A stretch of DNA of 14,365 nucleotides from Comamonadaceae bacterium. GTDB lineage: Bacteria > Pseudomonadota > Gammaproteobacteria > Burkholderiales > Burkholderiaceae_C. Position numbers and translations under genes: made by a program. The stretch is taken from NCBI GenBank assembly GCA_013298415.1, contig JAAFHN010000015.1:1-14365 (forward strand), in the 5' to 3' direction. Position 1 is the stretch's first letter; every line of letters begins with the position of its first letter. Below the pieces are notes generated by a model that was not told the origin of the DNA, ran no database searches, and worked only from the letters and a program-made list of their open reading frames with translations. This document shows, piece after piece, positions 1-6,631 of the stretch.

Positions 1-356
1 TCGGCTTTTTCCAACACCAGCACCTGCCCAGGAAAGATACGGTGCGGGTTGCGGATATCCGCCATGTTCATGCCCCAGAGATCGGGCCAGCGCCAGGGGC
101 TCTTCAAAAAGAGCGTGGAAATGCCCCAGAGCGTGTCGCCTGATTTCACGGTGTAGCGGTCGGGCGCGTTAGGGGCCAGGTCTGCCAGCGGCACGCCCGC
201 CTGCGCCACTTGCTGCGCGCGGCTGGCTTGCTGCGGCGTGGTGACTTGCTGAGCATGAGCAGACAATGCCAGCGCACTCAGCAGCGCGGTGGCGGCCACG
301 CACAAACCAGCGCGTGGAAAAACGGTGAAGCGTGCTTGCATGGCAGGTGCCTTCAT
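1..356 (-). CDS. Exported LysM-domain protein (N-terminal part; C-terminus beyond window)
   Basis: Translation of the minus strand gives an open frame running off the left edge. It starts with a signal peptide: basic start, hydrophobic AATALLSALALS, and a cleavage site around SAHA-QQ. A Gln/Ala-rich linker follows, then a LysM domain reading YTVKSGDTLWGIS and ending near IFPGQVLVLEKA. LysM domains bind the N-acetylglucosamine backbone of peptidoglycan, so the product is probably periplasmic and wall-associated. The short spacer with WRWPDLWGMN between the LysM halves is common in the proteobacterial proteins of this type. The start could also be the in-frame ATG at 362 or 341; no strong ribosome binding site decides it. 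It is divergent from def. Any catalytic domain downstream would lie outside the window, so no enzyme activity can be assigned. Confidence 0.85.
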   Translation of the reverse strand, partial: MKAPAMQARFTVFPRAGLCVAATALLSALALSAHAQQVTTPQQASRAQQVAQAGVPLADLAPNAPDRYTVKSGDTLWGISTLFLKSPWRWPDLWGMNMADIRNPHRIFPGQVLVLEKA

Positions 357-362
357 GAGCAT

Positions 363-507
363 GAATACTTGAGATTTTGCCTTCAATTGTGAATACAACT
401 GTTTGATTTCGCAAGGTTTTTTGCTCTTTCGCAACGCAAGCCCTGCGATTTGCGAAAATATCGGGGTTTCTCCGATGCCAGGCGACCCTCGCCGCAAGCC
501 CACCCGC
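363..507. promoter_or_regulatory. Divergent lysM/def regulatory region with three TTTCGCAA words and hairpins
   Basis: This AT-rich gap must hold both divergent promoters. TTTCGCAA occurs at 407-414 and again at 427-434, exactly 20 bp apart. Its reverse complement TTGCGAAA is at 450-457. The second and third copies can pair, and with inner CGCA (435-438) and TGCG (444-447) form a hairpin of about 12 bp with a five-base loop. A second inverted repeat, ATCGG (460-464) with CCGAT (472-476), lies just before def. No regulator is known from the sequence; the word spacing suggests a protein site or 5' leader structure, which is inference. Confidence 0.4.
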
Positions 508-1035
508 ATGAGCCAACTCACGATTCTCGAATTCCCCGATCCGCGTTTGCACACCGTGGCCAAGCCCTTTGACTGGGGCGCAAGCGGCGCGGCGGCGCGC
601 GCCAAGCAGCTCACAGACGACATGCTGGAGACCATGTACGAGGCCAAAGGCATCGGCTTGGCCGCCACGCAAGTGGACGTGCATGAGCGCGTGATCGTGA
701 TCGATGTGAGCGAATCGCGGGATGAGCCGCTCGTGCTCATCAACCCCGAACTCAGCTGGACGAGCCCCGACAAAGAAAAAGGCGAAGAAGGCTGCCTGAG
801 CGTGCCGGGCGTGTACGACGGCGTGAGCCGCTCCAAAGCCGTGCGCGTGATGGCCGACGACGGGAGCGGCGCGCGGCGCGAGATTGCAGCCGAGGGCTTG
901 CTTGCTGTGTGCATTCAGCACGAGCTGGATCACTTGAGCGGCAAGGTGTTTGTGGAATACCTCTCGATGCTCAAGCGCACTCGAATCAAGGCCCGAATCG
1001 AAAAAGAGCGGCGCGAAGCTCGGCGCAATGCGTGA
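508..1035 (+). CDS. def: Peptide deformylase
   Basis: A 175-residue metalloenzyme that removes the formyl group from the N-terminal methionine of new proteins in the cytoplasm. All three family motifs are present: GIGLAATQ (residues 48-55), EEGCLS with the metal-binding Cys96, and HELDH (138-142) with the two metal-ligand histidines and catalytic Glu139. Length matches bacterial type I deformylases (about 165-180). The start at MSQLTILEFPDPRL matches the usual beginning of the family. The frame is open further upstream, with an alternative ATG at 475, but that would add a tail unlike the family. No clear Shine-Dalgarno precedes 508. The stop overlaps fmt by eight bases, the classic def-fmt pair that processes and makes formyl-methionine. 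Confidence 0.96.
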   Translation: MSQLTILEFPDPRLHTVAKPFDWGASGAAARAKQLTDDMLETMYEAKGIGLAATQVDVHERVIVIDVSESRDEPLVLINPELSWTSPDKEKGEEGCLSVPGVYDGVSRSKAVRVMADDGSGARREIAAEGLLAVCIQHELDHLSGKVFVEYLSMLKRTRIKARIEKERREARRNA

Positions 1036-2059
1036 GCTGGCAAGCTTGGCCGGACTTCGGGTCGGCTTTGCCGGCACGCCCGAGTTCGCGGCTGCGGCGC
1101 TTGCTTCATTGATCGAATCCGGCGCAACCATCCCACTCGTGCTTACCCAGCCAGATCGGCCGGCGGGCCGCGGCATGAAGCTGCAAGCCTCGGCCGTGAA
1201 GGCGCTTGCCTTGGCGCAAGGCTTACAGCTATCGCAGCCGCGCAGTTTGCGGCTGGATGGGAAATTTCCTGAAGAAGCGGCGATGGGCCGAGCCGCGCTG
1301 AAATCCGCCGAGCTCGATGCCCTGGTGGTGGCCGCCTACGGCCTGATCCTGCCGCAATGGGTGCTGGATACGCCGCGCCTGGGCTGCTTCAACATCCACG
1401 CATCGCTGCTGCCACGGTGGCGCGGCGCAGCTCCGATCCACCGCGCCATCGAAGCCCAAGACGCAGAAACCGGCATCACCATCATGCAGATGGACGCAGG
1501 ACTGGACACGGGCGACAGGCTGCTGACCGAGCGCATCGCGATTGCCAGCGAGGACACCACGCAAAGCCTGCACGACAAGCTCGCCGCCCTGGGCGGCCCG
1601 ATGGTGGTGCAGGCCCTTGCCCGCGCGCGTCGCGGCGAGCTTCAACCGCAAAAGCAACCCGAAACGGGCATCACCTACGCGCACAAAATCGACAAAGCCG
1701 AAGCCGAGCTCGACTTGAACCGCAGCGCCCAAAGCCTGGCCGCGCAAGTGCGCGCCTTCAATCCCGCGCCCGGTGCGTGGCTCACCCGAGCGGCCACGCC
1801 CGAGCAGCCTGCCGAGGTGTGGAAGATTTGGCAATGCTATGCAATCAATAGCACCAAACATTGTGAATACCAGGACAGAGGATTGATTTCACTTCAAAAC
1901 GGGTCTGAATTCACCGTTTCAACCGCCCAGGGCAGCCTGGTACTCACCGAGCTGCAACGCGCAGGCGGAAAGCGCCTCTCAGCGGCCGAATTTCTGCGCG
2001 GCGCAGCGCTCGAAAGCGGCGAGCGCGTGCACGTGCGCAGCGAGAGCCCAGCCGCATGA
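1028..2059 (+). CDS. fmt: Methionyl-tRNA formyltransferase
   Basis: Transfers a formyl group from 10-formyltetrahydrofolate to Met-tRNAfMet for translation initiation. The protein has 343 residues, longer than E. coli Fmt (about 315). The N-terminal catalytic domain shows VGFAGTPEFAA, then FNIHASLLPRWRGAAP with Asn122 and His124, and GLDTGD with Asp160, corresponding to the catalytic N-H-D set. The C-terminal tRNA-binding domain begins around QKQPETGITYAHKI and ends with LQRAGGKRLSAAEFLRG. The start is the ATG overlapping the end of def; the frame stays open upstream without family resemblance. Residues about 269-291 (1832-1900) are AT-rich, carry two cysteines, and match a repeat found between pyk and dadA, suggesting in-frame insertion into the C-terminal domain. 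The stop overlaps the azlC start (ATGA). Confidence 0.96.
   Translation: MRELASLAGLRVGFAGTPEFAAAALASLIESGATIPLVLTQPDRPAGRGMKLQASAVKALALAQGLQLSQPRSLRLDGKFPEEAAMGRAALKSAELDALVVAAYGLILPQWVLDTPRLGCFNIHASLLPRWRGAAPIHRAIEAQDAETGITIMQMDAGLDTGDRLLTERIAIASEDTTQSLHDKLAALGGPMVVQALARARRGELQPQKQPETGITYAHKIDKAEAELDLNRSAQSLAAQVRAFNPAPGAWLTRAATPEQPAEVWKIWQCYAINSTKHCEYQDRGLISLQNGSEFTVSTAQGSLVLTELQRAGGKRLSAAEFLRGAALESGERVHVRSESPAA
1832..1900 (+). repeat. 69-bp dispersed repeat, copy inside fmt
   Basis: This AT-rich stretch inside a GC-rich gene aligns without gaps to 6472-6540, with 44 of 69 bases identical by hand count. Both copies open with a stem-loop; here TGCTAT (1835-1840) pairs with ATAGCA (1848-1853). 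They then share AAACA, a TG, AATA, GACAGAG and a final ATTT..AC run followed by A's. In this copy the frame stays open, so the repeat is translated as part of Fmt. The TGCTA..TAGCA stem resembles short palindromic repeats that I recall as common in Comamonadaceae genomes, but I could not check that. Confidence 0.6.
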
Positions 2060-2793
2060 GCCTGCTTCAAATCCTGCGGCAAGACATCCGCCATCCCGCG
2101 TTTGCAGAAGGCTTCAAAGCGCTTTTGCCCGCTGCGCCGGGCATCGCAGCCTGGGGCCTGATGACGGGCGTGGCGATGACCAAGGCGGGCTTGTCGCTCA
2201 CCGAAACGATTGCGATGGGCATCTTGGTATTTGCAGGCAGCGCGCAACTTGCTGCGTTGCCGCTCCTGTTGGCAGGTGCGCCGATGTGGGTGGTGTTGGC
2301 GACCGCGTTTTGCGTCAACCTGCGCTTCGTGGTTTTTTCGGCGCATTTGCGGCCCTATCTGATGCACATGCCCTTGCCCGAGCGGCTGTTTCGCGGCTAC
2401 CTGTGTGCCGACCTCACCTACATGCTCTTCACGCAGCGCTTTGCGGCACCCGCTCCTGATGAGGCGGGCCGCCGAGAGCAAGCTGCGTTTTTGTGGGGCA
2501 ACAGCTCTTGCAACTGGTTGAGCTGGAGCCTGCCCAGCATGCTGGGCGTGGCGCTGGCGCAAGTGATTCCGCAGCAATGGGGCTTGGCCTTTGCGGGCAC
2601 GCTGGCCCTGATCGGCATCATGTGCAGCTTGGCGAGCACGCGGCTGCGCGTGCTCTCAGCAGCGGTGGCCGGCGCAGTGGGCGTGGTCGCCTACGCGCTA
2701 CCGCTCAAGCTCAACATCGTGCTGGCGATTGCTTGCGCCGTGGTCGTGTGCCTGGTGATGGAACATGCGCGCCCGAAGGCGGCCGCACCATGA
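2056..2793 (+). CDS. azlC: AzlC-family branched-chain amino acid export subunit
   Basis: A 245-residue polytopic inner-membrane protein. The N-terminal part reads FAEGFKALLPAAPGIAAWG, followed by MTGVAMTKAGLS and the conserved FAGSAQLAALPLL and FCVNLRFVVFSA segments, typical of the AzlC (LIV-E) family. Several hydrophobic helices follow to the end. AzlC works with the small membrane protein AzlD, encoded immediately downstream; the characterised Bacillus and Corynebacterium (BrnFE) pairs export branched-chain amino acids and related compounds. The start ATG overlaps the fmt stop and the stop overlaps the azlD start, each as ATGA, which suggests translational coupling. The exported substrate here is inferred from the family only. 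Confidence 0.92.
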   Translation: MSLLQILRQDIRHPAFAEGFKALLPAAPGIAAWGLMTGVAMTKAGLSLTETIAMGILVFAGSAQLAALPLLLAGAPMWVVLATAFCVNLRFVVFSAHLRPYLMHMPLPERLFRGYLCADLTYMLFTQRFAAPAPDEAGRREQAAFLWGNSSCNWLSWSLPSMLGVALAQVIPQQWGLAFAGTLALIGIMCSLASTRLRVLSAAVAGAVGVVAYALPLKLNIVLAIACAVVVCLVMEHARPKAAAP

Positions 2794-3131
2794 TCGCCAA
2801 CGAAACCGATGGGTTCACCATGCTCACGATTGCTGGCATGGTGCTCATCACCGTCCTCACCCGAAGCTTTTTCTTCATCTCCGCAAAGCCCTGGACTCTG
2901 CCCGCTTGGGCCGAACGCGGCCTTGCTTACGCACCGATTGCGGCGTTGGCAGCGGTCATCGTGCCCGAGGTCGTGATGCTGCAAGGCCAACTGGTGCCGA
3001 GCTGGCAAGATGCGCGACTTTTCGGTGCCGCAGCCGGTGTGGCCTACTTTTTTTGGCGCCAAGGCACATTGGGCACCATCGTGTGCGGCATGGCGGTGTT
3101 TTTGCCGCTGCGCATCGGCCTCGGCTGGTAA
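2790..3131 (+). CDS. azlD: AzlD-family transport protein
   Basis: A 113-residue hydrophobic protein with about four predicted membrane segments: MLTIAGMVLITVLTR, then YAPIAALAAVIVPEVVM, FGAAAGVAYFFW, and TIVCGMAVFLPLRIGLGW at the C-terminus. The TRSFFF motif after the first helix is typical of the AzlD family. It is expected to form the two-component exporter with AzlC. The ATG at 2790 is chosen because it overlaps the azlC stop as ATGA and gives the normal family length of about 100-115. The frame is open further upstream only as a shadow of azlC. The pgk gene starts 24 bases after the stop. Confidence 0.92.
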   Translation: MIANETDGFTMLTIAGMVLITVLTRSFFFISAKPWTLPAWAERGLAYAPIAALAAVIVPEVVMLQGQLVPSWQDARLFGAAAGVAYFFWRQGTLGTIVCGMAVFLPLRIGLGW

Positions 3132-3155
3132 ACCTTTCTTTCTCACCTGACGCTC

Positions 3156-4352
3156 ATGAACATCCTTCGCTTCACCGACCTGTGCGCATCCGGCCAAGCC
3201 TCAGGCCAGCGCGTTTTCATTCGTGCTGACCTGAACGTGCCGCAAGACGACGCAGGCCAAATCACCGAAGACACTCGCATCCGCGCCAGCGTGCCGTGCA
3301 TCCAAATGGCGCTCGCTGCAGGCGCAGCGGTGATGGTCACTTCGCATTTAGGTCGCCCGACTGAAGGCGAGTTCAAGCCCGAAGACTCGCTGGCTCCGGT
3401 GGCTGCGCGCCTGGGCGAGCTTCTGGGTCGAGAAGTGCCCCTGATCGCCGATTGGGTGGGCGGCGTGAGCGTTGCGCCCGGCCAAGTGGTGCTGCTGGAA
3501 AACTGCCGGGTCAACAAGGGCGAAAAGAAGAACAACGAAGACTTGAGTCGCCAAATGGCAGCGCTCTGCGACATCTATGTGAACGACGCTTTTGGCACCG
3601 CCCACCGCGCCGAAGCCACCACGCACGGCATTGCCAAGTTCGCAAAAATCGCCTGCGCCGGGCCACTGCTCAGCGCTGAGATTGACGCGCTGAACGCGGC
3701 GCTTGGCGCGCCCAAGCGCCCGCTGGTTGCCATCGTGGCGGGCAGCAAGGTCTCTACCAAACTCACGATTTTGAAGAGCCTCTCGGCCAAAGTCGATCAG
3801 CTGATCGTGGGCGGCGGCATTGCCAACACCTTCATGCTCGCCGCAGGCCTGCCGATTGGCAAAAGCTTGGCCGAGGCCGATTTGGTGGGTGATGCCAAAG
3901 CCGTGATCGATCTCATGGCCGCGCGCGGTGCCAGCGTGCCGATTCCGAGCGACGTGGTCACTGCCAAAGCTTTTGCCGCCGACGCCCCCGCCACCACCAA
4001 AGCGTCAAGCGAGGTGGCTGCCGACGACATGATCCTCGACATCGGCCCGCAAACAGCCACGCAACTGGCGGCAGTGCTCAATGGCGCGGGCACCATCGTT
4101 TGGAACGGCCCTGTCGGCGTGTTCGAGTTCGATGCCTTTGCGCACGGCACCGAAACCATTGCCAAAGCGGTCGCCGAGTCCAGCGCTTTTTCCATCGCAG
4201 GCGGCGGCGACACACTCGCAGCGATTGCCAAGTACGGCATTGAAAAGCAAGTGAGCTACATCTCCACCGGAGGCGGTGCCTTCCTCGAAGTGCTCGAAGG
4301 CAAAACCTTGCCCGCTTTTGAAGTGCTCATGCAGCGGGCGGCCAGCGCTTGA
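3156..4352 (+). CDS. pgk: Phosphoglycerate kinase
   Basis: A 398-residue cytoplasmic glycolytic enzyme that transfers the phosphate of 1,3-bisphosphoglycerate to ADP; the length is normal for bacterial Pgk. The N-terminal domain shows the signature RVFIRADLNVP near residue 20, then TSHLGRPTEG for substrate binding. The C-terminal nucleotide-binding domain carries VWNGPVGVFE, GGGDTLAAI and STGGGAFLEVLEGKTLP. All key blocks are present. It lies 24 bases after azlD with only a weak Shine-Dalgarno, so it may be in the same transcript. pyk is nearby in the same direction, so two ATP-forming steps of lower glycolysis are encoded close together here. Confidence 0.97.
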   Translation: MNILRFTDLCASGQASGQRVFIRADLNVPQDDAGQITEDTRIRASVPCIQMALAAGAAVMVTSHLGRPTEGEFKPEDSLAPVAARLGELLGREVPLIADWVGGVSVAPGQVVLLENCRVNKGEKKNNEDLSRQMAALCDIYVNDAFGTAHRAEATTHGIAKFAKIACAGPLLSAEIDALNAALGAPKRPLVAIVAGSKVSTKLTILKSLSAKVDQLIVGGGIANTFMLAAGLPIGKSLAEADLVGDAKAVIDLMAARGASVPIPSDVVTAKAFAADAPATTKASSEVAADDMILDIGPQTATQLAAVLNGAGTIVWNGPVGVFEFDAFAHGTETIAKAVAESSAFSIAGGGDTLAAIAKYGIEKQVSYISTGGGAFLEVLEGKTLPAFEVLMQRAASA

Positions 4353-4354
4353 AG

Positions 4355-4861
4355 ATGCGGGTTGAATTGCTCAAGCCTGGGCATCTGGCGCAGTACAGGG
4401 CGCTGATGTTGGAGGCTTACGACCAAGCGCCGGATGCGTTCACATCCACCGCCGCTGAACGCGCTGCAGAGCCGGATTCGTATTGGCTGGCACGCATGGC
4501 CGATTCGAAGGGCTTAGGTTTGGCTTGGGGCGCGTTTTTGGGGGAGGCGCTTGTGGGTACGGTGGCGCTGGAGTTTTCCGCCAAACCCAAAACGCGGCAC
4601 AAGGCGCTTCTCATAGGCATGTATGTCTCGCCTGGCGCGCGCGGCAAAGGTGCGGGCGCTGCCTTGCTGCACTCGGCGATTGCACAGGCCAGAGCCAAAC
4701 CCGGATTACGGGCGATCAAGCTCAACGTGACTGAGGGGAACTCAAGCGCAATCGCGCTGTACGAGCGCGCGGGTTTCCAAGCCTACGGCGTCGAGCCACA
4801 AGCCATCCTCACAGGCTCAGGCTACAAAGGCAAGGTGCTGATGCACTTGGCGCTGGTTTGA
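4355..4861 (+). CDS. GNAT-family N-acetyltransferase
   Basis: A 168-residue protein with the GNAT fold. The acetyl-CoA pyrophosphate-binding motif A is visible as YVSPGARGKGAGAALL, with R96-G-K-G-A-G101, preceded by the beta strand KALLIGM. The motif B region reads IKLNVTEGNSSAIALYERAGF, split by the typical N..A..LYE..GF pattern. GNAT enzymes acetylate amines on small molecules or proteins; the substrate cannot be read from the sequence. The ATG at 4355 is used; a TTG at 4349 that overlaps the pgk stop would add two residues. The gene lies directly after pgk and before pyk in the same direction, probably as a passenger in the transcript. Confidence 0.85.
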   Translation: MRVELLKPGHLAQYRALMLEAYDQAPDAFTSTAAERAAEPDSYWLARMADSKGLGLAWGAFLGEALVGTVALEFSAKPKTRHKALLIGMYVSPGARGKGAGAALLHSAIAQARAKPGLRAIKLNVTEGNSSAIALYERAGFQAYGVEPQAILTGSGYKGKVLMHLALV

Positions 4862-4886
4862 CCCATTACCCTGGCATCGGTAACAA
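4858..4886 (+). promoter_or_regulatory. Candidate sigma-70-type promoter for pyk
   Basis: TTGACC (4858-4863) and TAACAA (4881-4886) are separated by 17 bases and lie 58 bases upstream of the pyk start. The -35 element matches five of six consensus bases, the -10 only three of six. It overlaps the last bases of the acetyltransferase gene. Confidence 0.3.
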
Positions 4887-4943
4887 CCACGTAACGCAAC
4901 GGCCACGGCAAGCACACAATGGCGTCTCAAACTGAGAGAGACC

Positions 4944-6392
4944 ATGCAAGCTGAACGCATCCCCCGCCACGCCACGAAAATTGTCGCCACGCTTGGCCCA
5001 GCGTCAAGCGACCCCGCGATTTTGGAGGCGATGATTCGCTTCAAAGTGAGCGTGGTACGGCTCAATTTCAGCCACGGGAAAGCCCAAGACCACATCGACC
5101 GCGCCAAGCTCGTGCGCGAAGCGGCAGTGCGCGCGGGCCGCGAAGTGGCCATCATGGCTGATTTACAAGGCCCAAAAATCCGCGTGGGCAAGTTTGCCGA
5201 AGGCAAGGTGATGCTCGAATCGGGCCTGCCATTCGTGCTGGATGCGCAGCGCACTGAGCTTGGCGATTTGACAGGTGTGGGGCTGGACTACAAGGAACTG
5301 CCGCGCGACGTGAAAGCGGGCGACATCTTGCTGCTCAACGATGGCCTGATCGTGATGGAAGTTTCGGCGGTGAAAGGCGAGGCTGTGCACACCATCGTGC
5401 GCATCGGCGGAGAGCTTTCCAACAACAAAGGCATCAACAAACGCGGCGGCGGGCTCACAGCCCCAGCGCTTACCGGCAAAGACATGGACGACATCAAAAC
5501 CGCCATGAGCTTTCAAGCTGACTATGTGGCGGTGAGCTTTGCGAAGAACGCCACCGACATGGAAATGGCGCGGCAATTGGCCAACGTGGCGGGCGCAGAG
5601 TGGGGCCACAAACCCGGCCTGATCGCCAAGATCGAGCGTGCAGAGGCCATCCCCCGCTTGGCAGAAATCATTGCAGCTTCTGACGGCATCATGGTGGCGC
5701 GCGGCGATTTGGCCGTGGAAGTGGGCAACGCAGCCGTGCCCGCCTTGCAAAAACGCATGATCAAGATGGCCCGCGAGGCCGACAAAACCGTGATCACCGC
5801 CACGCAAATGATGGAAAGCATGATCACGAACCCCGTGCCCACAAGAGCCGAGGTGAGCGACGTGGCCAACGCGGTGCTTGACGGCACCGATGCGGTGATG
5901 CTCTCAGCCGAAACGGCAGCCGGCAAATACCCGCTGGAAACGGTGCAAGAAATGGGTCGAATTTGCGAAGCGGCCGAAGCGGCCGAGCACTTGGAGATTG
6001 ACGGCGACTTCCAAGGCAAAAACTTCAACCGCATCGACCAAACGATTGCAATGGGTGCGCTCTTTACCGCGCACCACTTGAACTGCAAAGCCATCGTGGC
6101 ACTCACCGACAGCGGCTCCACCGCGTTGTGGATGAGCCGCCACCGCATCAAAATCCCGATCTACGCCCTCACGCCCAAGCTTGCGACTCAACGAAAATTG
6201 GCCATGTACCGAGGCGTGCGCCCCTTGCTCGCCCAAGCCGTGGCAGATCGCGATAAGGCACTCCAACAAGCCGAAGAGCACTTAAAAATGCGCGGCATCG
6301 TGAAAACCGGCGACATGTACGCCATCACCTGCGGCGAACCCATGGGCGCCCCGGGTGGCACGAACATGCTGAAAATTTTGCGGGTGGAGTAG
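4944..6392 (+). CDS. pyk: Pyruvate kinase
   Basis: A 482-residue enzyme that makes pyruvate and ATP from phosphoenolpyruvate; the length is normal (470-490). The start region ATKIVATLGPASSDP, VRLNFSHG and ADLQGPKIRVG belong to the catalytic barrel. The active-site signature is LIAKIERAEAI with catalytic Lys229. MVARGDLAVE, TATQMMESM and MLSAETAAGKYP follow, then the C-terminal allosteric-type domain with ALTDSGSTALWMSR. A GAGAGA run a few bases upstream of ATG 4944 can serve as ribosome binding site. The last codons and stop (GAG TAG at 6387-6392) fall inside a G-rich end of the adjoining inverted-repeat element, so the C-terminus abuts the insertion. Confidence 0.97.
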   Translation: MQAERIPRHATKIVATLGPASSDPAILEAMIRFKVSVVRLNFSHGKAQDHIDRAKLVREAAVRAGREVAIMADLQGPKIRVGKFAEGKVMLESGLPFVLDAQRTELGDLTGVGLDYKELPRDVKAGDILLLNDGLIVMEVSAVKGEAVHTIVRIGGELSNNKGINKRGGGLTAPALTGKDMDDIKTAMSFQADYVAVSFAKNATDMEMARQLANVAGAEWGHKPGLIAKIERAEAIPRLAEIIAASDGIMVARGDLAVEVGNAAVPALQKRMIKMAREADKTVITATQMMESMITNPVPTRAEVSDVANAVLDGTDAVMLSAETAAGKYPLETVQEMGRICEAAEAAEHLEIDGDFQGKNFNRIDQTIAMGALFTAHHLNCKAIVALTDSGSTALWMSRHRIKIPIYALTPKLATQRKLAMYRGVRPLLAQAVADRDKALQQAEEHLKMRGIVKTGDMYAITCGEPMGAPGGTNMLKILRVE

Positions 6393-6415
6393 GGGGGTAG
6401 GGAGCCAACAGCCAA

Positions 6416-6460
6416 ATGAACGCAGAGTTCGCGAAACAAACGCAGAGTTCGCAGAGTCAA
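6416..6460 (+). repeat. Left arm of inverted-repeat cassette, copy 1
   Basis: Identical to 13725-13769 at 40 of 45 bases by hand count, including the ATG. The arm is internally repetitive: ACGCAGAGTTCGC occurs twice, at 6420-6432 and 6440-6452. It is the inverted partner of 6550-6601. Confidence 0.75.
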
Positions 6461-6472
6461 GCCAAAGACTGA
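6416..6472 (+). pseudogene. 18-codon N-terminal remnant of a GxxExxY gene
   Basis: The left arm opens with ATG and reads MNAEFAKQTQSSQSQAKD before a TGA at 6470-6472. The intact gene at 13725 begins MNAEFAKETQRAQSQS. The match holds for most of the first 15 residues and then stops where the 69-bp repeat begins. There is no trace of the catalytic domain. I treat it as a stub of the gene, not as a functional peptide; the resemblance follows from the arm itself being coding sequence in the intact copy. Confidence 0.5.
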
Positions 6473-6540
6473 ATTGCTACACTATTCATAGCAATAAACA
6501 ATGAAAATATTTAGACAGAGCTGATATTTGACCTAAAAAT
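6472..6540 (+). repeat. 69-bp dispersed repeat, copy between pyk and dadA
   Basis: Partner of 1832-1900 in fmt (44/69 identical, no gaps). It opens with the inverted repeat TTGCTA (6474-6479) and TAGCAA (6489-6494) and continues with AAACA and GACAGAG blocks. It lies exactly between the two arms of the cassette, in the place occupied by the GxxExxY gene body in the other copy. Confidence 0.6.
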
Positions 6541-6549
6541 TCGACTCTT

Positions 6550-6626
6550 GGCTGTCCATTTTGTGTACTCTGCGTACATTTTGCGAACTCTGCGTTCAAA
6601 AGGGCTGCCCCTGCCCCCTACGCTCC
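6550..6626. repeat. Right arm of inverted-repeat cassette, copy 1
   Basis: Bases 6550-6601 align without gaps to 14161-14212 (38 of 52 identical, hand count). After a short variable gap, 6608-6626 aligns to 14215-14233 (16 of 19), sharing GCCCCCTA. Read on the minus strand it starts like the left arm, TGAACGCAGAGTTCGC, so the element is bounded by inverted repeats. It ends six bases short of the dadA stop codon. Confidence 0.7.
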
Positions 6627-6631
6627 AGCCC

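Larger units (their letters stand above)
6386..6626. mobile_element. Empty inverted-repeat cassette between pyk and dadA (copy 1)
   Basis: This element fills nearly the whole pyk-dadA gap. The ends are inverted: GGAG then TAGGGGG at 6386-6396 matches the reverse complement of CCCCCTACGCTCC at 6614-6626. Inside are a left arm (6416-6460) and a right arm (6550-6601) sharing a perfect 16-base inverted core, TGAACGCAGAGTTCGC (left at 6417-6432). The same two arms in the same order flank the GxxExxY gene at 13725-14233, but here the gene is missing and a 69-bp repeat lies between the arms. I read it as a deletion derivative or non-autonomous version of the same cassette. No target-site duplication was recognised. 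Confidence 0.45.

Noticed and set aside
169..1176. Long minus-strand open frame (335 codons) across def
   Set aside because: It lies opposite def and the LysM gene, both with clear family motifs, and its translation has no recognisable domain; it is a GC-codon shadow.
6386..6404. G-rich run after pyk as a G-quadruplex
   Set aside because: There are too few separated GGG tracts for a standard four-tract quadruplex; it is better explained as the inverted end of the element.
6416..6460. ACGCAGAG repeats as a CRISPR array
   Set aside because: Units are about 13 bp, nearly adjacent, partly inverted and coding; there are no spacers of regular length and no cas genes.
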